Below the pieces are notes generated by a model. The model was not told where the DNA came from and made no database searches. It was given only the letters and a program-made list of their open reading frames with translations. Of a DNA stretch of 64,000 bases, positions 57,101 to 64,000 are shown piece after piece. The translations under genes and the position numbers were made by a program. The stretch comes from Orthonyx spaldingii (Eukaryota > Chordata > Aves > Passeriformes > Orthonychidae): positions 1-64,000 of the forward strand of contig VZTJ01004018.1 of assembly GCA_013397795.1 (NCBI GenBank), in the 5' to 3' direction. Each line of letters begins with the position of its first letter. Positions within the stretch are counted from its first letter, which is position 1.

Positions 57101-60100
57101 ACTAAAGAAAACCAGTGATATATGAAAATGTACCAGTAGATGATTTTTAGCTGTTTGCTGGTTGTGACAACCTTGTTGAAATTGTTTCATGGTATTTTTT
57201 TGGTTCTCTTATCCCATATGTGGGTTAGTTGAAATGTAATTTTTAGCAGGGTCAAAAAGTCTAAAGATTTGGTGGCAGAGGAATGAGATCTTCCAATCTC
57301 TCATTTATTAAGACATCTCTTTTTTTCTTTCTTTCAGTTATCCCTGTGCAAGGAATTGCAGCTGCCACCCAGTGACTTCCAATGGAGTTCTAGTTTAGCA
57401 GCTATATCTTGTCTCAATTCTTCAGGTGAAGCACCTTCTCTGCAGGTGATCAACTTTTAAATTTTAGCGTTTAAAAACGCCATAAGAATAACTTTGAATA
57501 TATTCTTTTTTCATCAAAAGGATATATTCAAAGTATTTGAAAACTTTTGGTGGTATGCTATCTATTCAAAAGGTCAGAATTGATAGTTGGCAGTAAATAT
57601 CTTTGAAGCAAACAAAATTATGTTAGTCCTTTTAAGTTGCACCATGTGCATCTTTCAGGATCAGATTAAATAATAGTTTGCCTAAGGGTTACTTGACATG
57701 TTTTCATAACAAACAAAACTACAACAAACTTAAGAGGTGTTGTTCTGTGATCTTTGCTTTTTTTAACAACCAGTAGATTTAGTACAGTGCTTTTCTCTAA
57801 ATCTGTACCTGAACAGCCTCCTGCTTCATGCTTTAAATTTGGTATCTGTGATTTCCTGAGTTACACTGTAGGCCTGTGCCTTTGAAAAGAAGAGCCACCA
57901 TGTGATTTGATATTTCTCTTAAAGGCACTAGAGCAGTTTCTTTGTTAAATTATAGTCTGCATTTGAAATCTTCCATAGTAGTTTTTAACTATTGCCATCT
58001 GAAATTCTCTACAGGTTCTTTTCTGTTTTGCAACTGTAAGTTTTGTTTGCATTTCAGCAGCAGATCCTGAATTATCAGGAACAGGAACCAGTAGAAAATA
58101 TTCATCAGCAAAATAAGCGAGTATAACATTCCCTGCACGAATTAAGTTGTGCTGCAGAATGTTTTTGTGATTCAGCTCCAGGTTTATCAGTGTATATCCA
58201 TATATATTTACTATTTTCTTGTGCATTTGTCACCCACAATCGTGATATGTAAAATAACATGTTTTAGTTAAGGCTGCAGTCTATGATGATGATTATTATT
58301 ATTATTATTATGCGTGTTCTGTTAATTACTTTTTCACTTCAAGTCTCTGGCAATAATGGTTGCTACCAGTGAAGGTTCTGTGCGCTACTGGCCTAATCTT
58401 GCACATGAAGGATCCTATACAGACACTTTCACAGACTTTGGAGGCTCTCTCTGCAGTTTCCTCACAGCAGTAAAGGTAAAACAGTATGATTTGTATTAAA
58501 ATACCAGTTTTATTCCTGATCTAAAGATGGAAAATCATGCTCAGCTTTATCAGTCTTAACTCTGCAATAAATGTCGTGAAGGTAACACTATTTTTCGTCA
58601 TTAGTTTCCAAGGATTATGTGAGAGATTAGTTCTGTTATTTAGCTGAAATTGATTTTAATGGATAAAAATGTCACGCAAAGCTAAGAAAATTAGTCTCTG
58701 CCAGTGCTAAGTACCCATGAGATGTTTGTCTTTTTCTAAGGATGTCTTGTGTCTTGTTCAGCATTTACCCATATGAGCTGACATAAAGAATTTTGACAAT
58801 GGAGTTTTCAAGAATGTGATTTTTATTTTATTTTAATGTAGTTGCTTTTTCTTTTTGTTAGGGAGGAAGCTTTATTTTATCATCTTCCAGAGGTCAATTA
58901 GTCCGGTTGATACCTGATAGTTCTGGCAAGATTCATCAGCATGCCCTGCCACAGGGGCAGGGCATGTTTTCTGGAATTGGTAGAAAGGTTTCTTCTCTCC
59001 TGGGTATATTGTCTCCTGGAAATGATGCTTTGGTAAGCTTGAGAAACATTAATCGTCTTTAATTTCTCTCTGTAATTTCTAGTGTCTTGTTTTTAAGAAA
59101 GGAAAAATAAGAGATTGTATAAGGATGTGCGATGACAAAAAAAGACAAGACTCACTCAGCTCATTTATGTTGCCTATATTTCTTTGAAATTTGAAACAAA
59201 GACAGAAACCAAATAAATCTGTATGTTTTGTGAAGGCAAGTGCTGGCTTGCTCTTTAGCTCGGAATAAAAGGAGACTTTGGAATAGTAGTCCTTCCTGGG
59301 GAATATGCAGTGGTTGCATGTCCTGCCCCTTTCTAGTCAGAGCCTTATTACTACTTGAAGAAACCAACTTGTAATTCTTCTTTTCTGATTTAGTGCTGCC
59401 AAGGGTTGATGATTGGGTTGAGTTTTGTCAGTGAACACCACAGAAGTTGGGAGGAAGTACGAGAAATGTATTTAGTGTGGATGTTCTTTTATCTATAAAA
59501 TAAGACTTCTCTTGGAAGTTATCATAATGCTTGAGTGCAACCTTTGATAATTGCCCAAGGAGGTGACTTTTTTTGTGGATTGAGAGTGGTTTAGATTAGT
59601 CTATCCAAATATTAAGGCTTTGCTTTGCTTTAACCTTTTTAGCTTTTTCATTTTTTAAATGCAGATTTCTAGTGTTCTTTGGGATAGAGAGAGATCAAGC
59701 TTTTACATGCTAACGAGTTCAAATCTAAACAAATGGGAGATTGATGATTCATCAGAACGTTACATTCTCAGCTGGGATATCAACAGGATCCTGAAAGAAC
59801 ATATTACGGATGCAATTTGGGTAAGAGCCAGCCTAACCAGAAATGGTCTGTGTGTTTGTTTTAATTGCTAGCCTGTTTATATATAGTTATACAACAGATG
59901 TATTTCTTTTATAGGGATCTGAAAGTAACTATGAAGATATTAAAGGAGGAGTAAATATACAATACATGGATTTGCAGCAGAATCGGTAAGGAAGTACACT
60001 TGCATCTGGTAAGGCCTTCATTAATGAGCTAAATCTGTTTTTCTGCAAAAACTTCATATAAGTAATTGCAATTTAATTTTACTGGAGTGTCACTGTTGAT

Positions 60101-63100
60101 AAAATAAGCACCTTAATTAGGTAATTAAGTTATCCTATATTTCATGCTATCATTATCTTTTTAGCATTGCAAATCCTTTACCTGATAATAATTCCCTTAA
60201 CATTTTAAAGTGTCATTTTACCAGCTTTGTGTGTGTTTGTTTTGTCTTGATGTTAAGAAGACAAAAAATAAGCAACTATAGCTTGTTCCAGCGAATGCAG
60301 AGAATTCCATATCTCTTGTATTTGATTTAATTACATAAAATTGCGACTTCCTTGGCTCAGGTTTGTACTGCAATATGAATACTGTTAATAAAGTAGCTTG
60401 GAAGAACAAATAGTGTAGTTTTTCTTTCTAAAAAAAAAAAAGATTGGAAAATATTTAGTCGAGATTGTACTTAGATATCTTTTTTCTTGAATGGTGGTGT
60501 TTGAACGAGTAAAATATGTAATAATGATCTCTCAATGGTGTGATATGTGTTGTTGAATAGTGATGGACTGGTCATACTTGCTGCAGCATGGCATCCTGGA
60601 GATCGCCCGTGTCTTGTCTACTACACTCTGATAACAGTAGAAGATAAAGGCTGCCAAATGTCCGATGATGTTGTTGTGGAGGTCACACAGTATAATCCGT
60701 CTTTTCAGGTATGCCAATGGAGGTTCTGATACTGACTTAAGAAAGCTCAGTGTTTCCGAGTCTTCCTGTACATAAATCATGTTTCAGATTTTTATCTAAA
60801 AGGAAAATCAGTTTCTCTTGGAAGTATGTATTTGTAATACTCTGAGGAAAATGTGTACCAGCATCTCTTAATGTTTAATACTAACTGTATGTAAAGTTTA
60901 GGCTTTGCATTTTAAGATATAAGATAAAACCCTCAAAAATAAAAGTCTAATCTGACTCCTACTGATTTATTTGAATTTTTTGCTGTCTGTGAAAGTCTCT
61001 ACCGAGTGATTTTTTCATATGTTCTTGCAATCCATTTAGAACAGACCTCAAACTCTGAGACTCTTGTTGCAGGACAAGGAATTAAGAGACCTTTGTTTTG
61101 GTACTTGCTAGGCAGCTGTCTTTCTGGGAGGGGAGGACACATTGTGCTGTGTCTTCTGGAAGCATAAACTTGGGCATTACATTTCTTTGGTAAACTTCTC
61201 CCATTCTTCCCCCTCTCCCAACTGCCTGTAATGGCATCTTGAAGCTCAAAGGTGGAAGAAGAGTGTGAAAAATGTAGAATAATTGATCTGTTTACTCCAT
61301 GTGAAATTAACAAGAATATAATGCATACAGAAGGGGAAAAAACCCCAGGATTTAAAATTTTAAGACAAAAGCAATTTTATTCGGTTTTATAGGTTGTAAG
61401 TTACATCCATGTCTCATTGTTAAAAATTAAAATAAATTCAGACAGCTTGGATTAGCATTTAAAATTTTAAATGTTTAAGGTATTGATTAAATATGTGATA
61501 CTGTTCATATTAAACACTTTCAGTCAGAAGACGAAGTGTTGTGCTGCCTGGTAGTCCCAGATTACTTCAGCCATGCTGCTTACCTTTATAAGGAAGATGA
61601 AGTGTTTGCCTGTTCCACTGGAACTGGCAGGACTTCCTTACCACAGGAGAAAATCATATTTGGCATACAAGGTAACTTGCTGTGGAGGGCAATCACATTT
61701 TGTTGGTACTTTCTAATTGAATGTTTTTACAGTGTTTAGATATCTCAGAGAGCAGTGTCATACTTGTGCTCCTTTATTAAATGTTTCAAGTTGGGAATTT
61801 CTCATGAGTGTATGGAGAAGTGTCGATGTGACATCCAGAGTTATTACTCTACAGTGTTTCAAATATATTATGTTACTCTATTCTTGGTATGTGAAAGGAT
61901 GGGGGTTTTGCTTGTGGGGCTTTTTCCTTGGAGTTTTTTTTTTTTCCCCTAACATTCACTGTGTTTTGATTTTTTCCTTGGAGTTAATTCTGTGTCAGAT
62001 GTGTCTAAATATGTCATCCATGACCTTCAGAGGTGTTTTCAAGTACAGCAGGAACATTGGTCCTTAGGTAGAATTTGGATTAACTGAATCTTGAATTTTT
62101 TTCTTTTTTTCTTCTTTTCTTCTCTTGGCTTCCTTTTTTTTTTTTAACACTTCCAATATCTGGAAGTCTACATCTAGAGTAGAGAATAGTTCCACAATTT
62201 CTCTAAGTCAGGAGCAGTTTTCAGTTACTGTTGGTTGGTTAATGACAAAAGTTAATAATTGTTGATGAAACTGTTACGTTTTGGTTTTAAAATAAAGTGG
62301 TGTTCATGTGCTTGCTTTTTTTAATCTCTCATCATTTTAGGAGACAGTATTTTAGGAGCAGGTTCCTGTAACAGCCTTCCCATCTTCTTCACCAAAAAAA
62401 GTGGACTTCTCACTATCTTGTCCAGGGAAAATATTTCTGTGCTTCCTGAAGACCTTGAAGATGCTCTGTCCTCTTCTATTGCTGGACCAAGAAGTGAGGT
62501 AATGGTTATTTGCTTGCCTGGTTGAAAACAGGGTACAAATAAAGTGGTTTTTATGTCAGTTTTGAATTTTCACTGTGGAAACCCTGGCTTTTTTGGGGTT
62601 TTAAAGTTTTTCTTAAATAGAGACTCAAACACTTGTAATGAAGGCAGTTTTCAAAACACAAACATTTTTACATCTGACAGTTTGGGTAGCTTGTTTTGTT
62701 TTCCTTTGTTTCACAGTTGAGGTTTCCATGAAATTTGCATTTTTTTCCATGTAGGTGTGTTACTGTCACTAGGCCTGATAAAACAATATAATCAGTTGTT
62801 ATTATTAGCTAGTATTTTAGTGGAAGACCTTTGTGTGATTGTTCTGATGGAACTCTGTTTTTCTTAATGAACTAGTCTCTAGTTAAGTTTGTCTGCAGTT
62901 AGACTGTTTTTGGGATTCTGTCAAAAATGGTGGATTTGAATCTTCAAATAATTATCATTAAAATATCTGGTGGGCAGAATAAGTTGGTGTATGTTCCTTT
63001 GCAGATGGTGTGAATTTTGGTCAAACCTCTGTGTGACTTTCATTGTAACGTATTTTAGAAGTTTGTGTTTGACTTGACAAACACAACTGCTTCCAGGTGG

Positions 63101-63298
63101 TGATTTTATTTCAAATCTGTGTTGTTACTACTTAAAATTTTTTTTTCATTTCGTAATGAAGATTAATATTTGTCTTTCAGCTGAAGTTTTTATTTTGCAT
63201 TTTCAGAGTCCTGCATTTGATGGAACCAGTAGGCTAGAAATTATACCTCAAGAAGATAAGACCAAATTACTGAAAGCTGCTTTTCTACAGTACTGCAG
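53966..63298 (+). CDS. NUP133: NUP133: nuclear pore Y-complex nucleoporin, 5' half (runs off window)
   Basis: Exons: 53966-54150, 55293-55411, 56182-56285, 57338-57445, 58344-58475, 58862-59032, 59665-59820, 59915-59985, 60561-60708, 61524-61671, 62341-62498 and 63207-63298. All phases join, giving 530 residues plus two bases of the next codon, about half of a protein of some 1150 residues. The visible part is a Ser/Pro/Ala-rich disordered N-terminus (starts MFPSAPASPRTPGG, with SPVLFSP) and the beta-propeller from about residue 70 to 500. The propeller includes the ALPS membrane-curvature helix at 245-267. The C-terminal alpha-helical stack that binds NUP107 lies outside the window. The protein scaffolds the NUP107-160 Y complex in the pore and at kinetochores. 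The start is supported by family alignment and the GCCATGT context. Identity is secure. Confidence 0.97.
55293..55411 (+). CDS. NUP133: NUP133 exon 2
   Basis: Encodes ATPTRVIQLPTATETVNYDV and KAFGSSLPVKVMEALKKAD, leading into the propeller. The acceptor is TTCTTTAAG. A second AG two bases later would shift frame and is not used here. Confidence 0.93.
56182..56285 (+). CDS. NUP133: NUP133 exon 3
   Basis: Encodes DDQLSVQVDESGWAWLVHKE and RLIIWKIGQSAVAK, the first propeller strands. Confidence 0.96.
57338..57445 (+). CDS. NUP133: NUP133 exon 4
   Basis: Thirty-six codons, LSLCKELQLPPSDFQWSSSL to GEAPSLQ. In phase 0 at both ends. Confidence 0.95.
57491..57534. repeat. 19-bp inverted repeat in NUP133 intron 4
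   Basis: Arms 57491-57509 and 57516-57534 pair over a 6-nt loop, with 13 perfect outer pairs, one G/T-compatible pair and five more perfect pairs. With one bulged A the stem could extend about four pairs outward. It is AT-rich and begins 46 bp after exon 4. Confidence 0.8.
57535..58343 (+). other. NUP133 intron 4, remainder
   Basis: Contains an (ATG)n/(ATT)n trinucleotide tract near 58282-58310 just before exon 5; otherwise nothing recognised. Confidence 0.55.
58344..58475 (+). CDS. NUP133: NUP133 exon 5
   Basis: Encodes SLAIMVATSEGSVRYWPNLA and a variable loop ending CSFLTAVK. Confidence 0.95.
58862..59032 (+). CDS. NUP133: NUP133 exon 6 (ALPS motif)
   Basis: Residues 217-273, GGSFILSSSRGQLVRLIPDS onward. 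Codons 245-267 (58946-59014) encode the ALPS amphipathic helix, LPQGQGMFSGIGRKVSS then LLGILS, which in human NUP133 senses curved membranes. The DNA here also contains a GC-rich hairpin (58938-58968). Confidence 0.97.
59665..59820 (+). CDS. NUP133: NUP133 exon 7
   Basis: Encodes ISSVLWDRERSSFYMLTSSN and NKWEIDDSSERYILSWDINR to DAIW. Confidence 0.96.
59915..59985 (+). CDS. NUP133: NUP133 exon 8
   Basis: A 71-nt exon, GSESNYEDIKGGVNIQYMDL then QQN, after an intron of only 94 bp. Confidence 0.95.
60561..60708 (+). CDS. NUP133: NUP133 exon 9
   Basis: Encodes DGLVILAAAWHPGDRPCLVY and the strand set ending VEVTQYNPSFQ. Confidence 0.96.
61524..61671 (+). CDS. NUP133: NUP133 exon 10
   Basis: Encodes SEDEVLCCLVVPDYFSHAAY and CSTGTGRTSLPQEKIIFGIQ, late propeller blades. 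Confidence 0.96.
62341..62498 (+). CDS. NUP133: NUP133 exon 11
   Basis: Encodes DSILGAGSCNSLPIFFTKKS and ILSRENISVLPEDLEDALSS, ending SIAGPRSE: the last propeller strands and an acidic linker. Confidence 0.95.
63207..63298 (+). CDS. NUP133: NUP133 exon 12 (last in window)
   Basis: Encodes SPAFDGTSRLEIIPQEDKTK and LLKAAFLQYC, the beginning of the helical region. It ends in phase 2; the next exon is beyond the window. Confidence 0.94.
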
Positions 63299-64000
63299 GT
63301 AGAAATTGCACTTTGAGACTTTGCTGTTTTTGAAGGCACTCTGATATTTGAGTAAGAGATTGTCTTGGTTAGGATACTCCTGTGCTATTTTAGTTGTAGC
63401 TATTTTAATGACACACGTTTATTAGGAAACTGTTAAATACGCCTTGGGCTAGTGAAGAAAGGGATATGTGCCAGAGAGGAGCAGACTTCCGTAATCTCAA
63501 TGACTTGTCACTTATCTGTGTGAATTCTATGGGTACGTTTGCGCCAGTGAAACAGCTTTCAACTTTGCATTTTGACTTCTTTATTCTTTAGTAAGTGGTG
63601 TTTTGTTGTTAAAAAAACTTTCTTTTTCATCCTCATTTTTATTTGTCTGGCTGTTTTCAGTAATACTTATGAATATACTTATGGCCATGAAGATTAACTG
63701 GTATGGCAGACTTCGGGAAGGATGATTTTTTTTTTTGGATTGGCTGATATGGAAGAATGAGTGGAAAAAAATATCCTGTTTGTCAAACTATCCTGATTAA
63801 AGCAGTTGGACTGTGGGGAGGCATGCGATGTTTCTGAAAGGTTTGATGTTAAGTGATGTAAACAAAGGAGGAAAAGGAAAAAGAAGAACATAAACAGATC
63901 TGTAGACTTAGATTCATTATATTTAGAGAGGATTGTTTTCAATATTTATGTATTTAAAAAGCAAAACAAACAACCCACAAACCCTCTTAGGACTAATCTC
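63299..64000 (+). other. NUP133 intron 12 (partial)
   Basis: AT-rich intron sequence to the window edge. I found no exon 13 in the remaining 700 bp. Confidence 0.6.

Larger units (their letters stand above)
54151..57337 (+). other. NUP133 introns 1-3 (exons 2 and 3 lie within)
   Basis: AT-rich introns without recognised genes, RNA genes or LINE copies. Confidence 0.5.

Noticed and set aside
1..64000. CRISPR arrays, bacterial operons, tRNA or rRNA genes, proviral genes
   Set aside because: None found on reading. The sequence is vertebrate nuclear DNA; the only mobile-element sequence I recognise is truncated CR1 LINE tails.

Overview
This is a stretch of vertebrate nuclear genome, most likely from a bird. 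The evidence is a set of CR1-type LINE tails, with their characteristic reverse-transcriptase C-terminus remnants, and compact GT-AG introns. It contains three protein-coding genes that human also carries close together on 1q42: TAF5L, ABCB10 and NUP133. All three are transcribed left to right. Exon boundaries were placed by reading conserved protein stretches to GT/AG sites and checking that every reading phase joins.

Layout: 1-472 is a CpG-rich putative promoter and non-coding first exon of TAF5L. 3836-17931 holds the complete TAF5L coding region in four exons (589 residues). 17932-28000 is TAF5L 3' flank and intergenic DNA. It holds a 70-nt T homopolymer, a G-rich tract, four CR1 tails (two on + then two on -) and an isolated CpG-rich island between the first two CR1 copies. 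28000-50645 is ABCB10: a CpG-rich promoter and first exon interrupted by a 210-N assembly gap, then exons 2-13 complete. 50646-53700 is the ABCB10 3' region and a short intergenic spacer. 53700-64000 is the 5' half of NUP133: a CpG-rich promoter with an unusual 10-bp-periodic repeat, then exons 1-12 encoding the first 530 residues (disordered N-terminus and beta-propeller). The rest of the gene lies beyond the window.

The genes are not an operon and have unrelated roles. TAF5L is a WD40 subunit of SAGA/PCAF-type histone acetyltransferase complexes. ABCB10 is a mitochondrial inner-membrane ABC half-transporter linked to haem and erythroid biology. NUP133 is a Y-complex nuclear pore scaffold protein.

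I found no novel multi-gene system. The most interesting items are small structures. They are: an upstream ORF in TAF5L whose stop overlaps the main ATG once exons 1 and 2 are spliced; a weak 5' splice site in TAF5L with an open read-through; long perfect or near-perfect inverted repeats in three non-coding places; a GC-rich hairpin in the NUP133 codons for its membrane-curvature (ALPS) helix; a 30-bp duplication spanning the NUP133 start codon; and a 10-bp-phased repeat just upstream of it.
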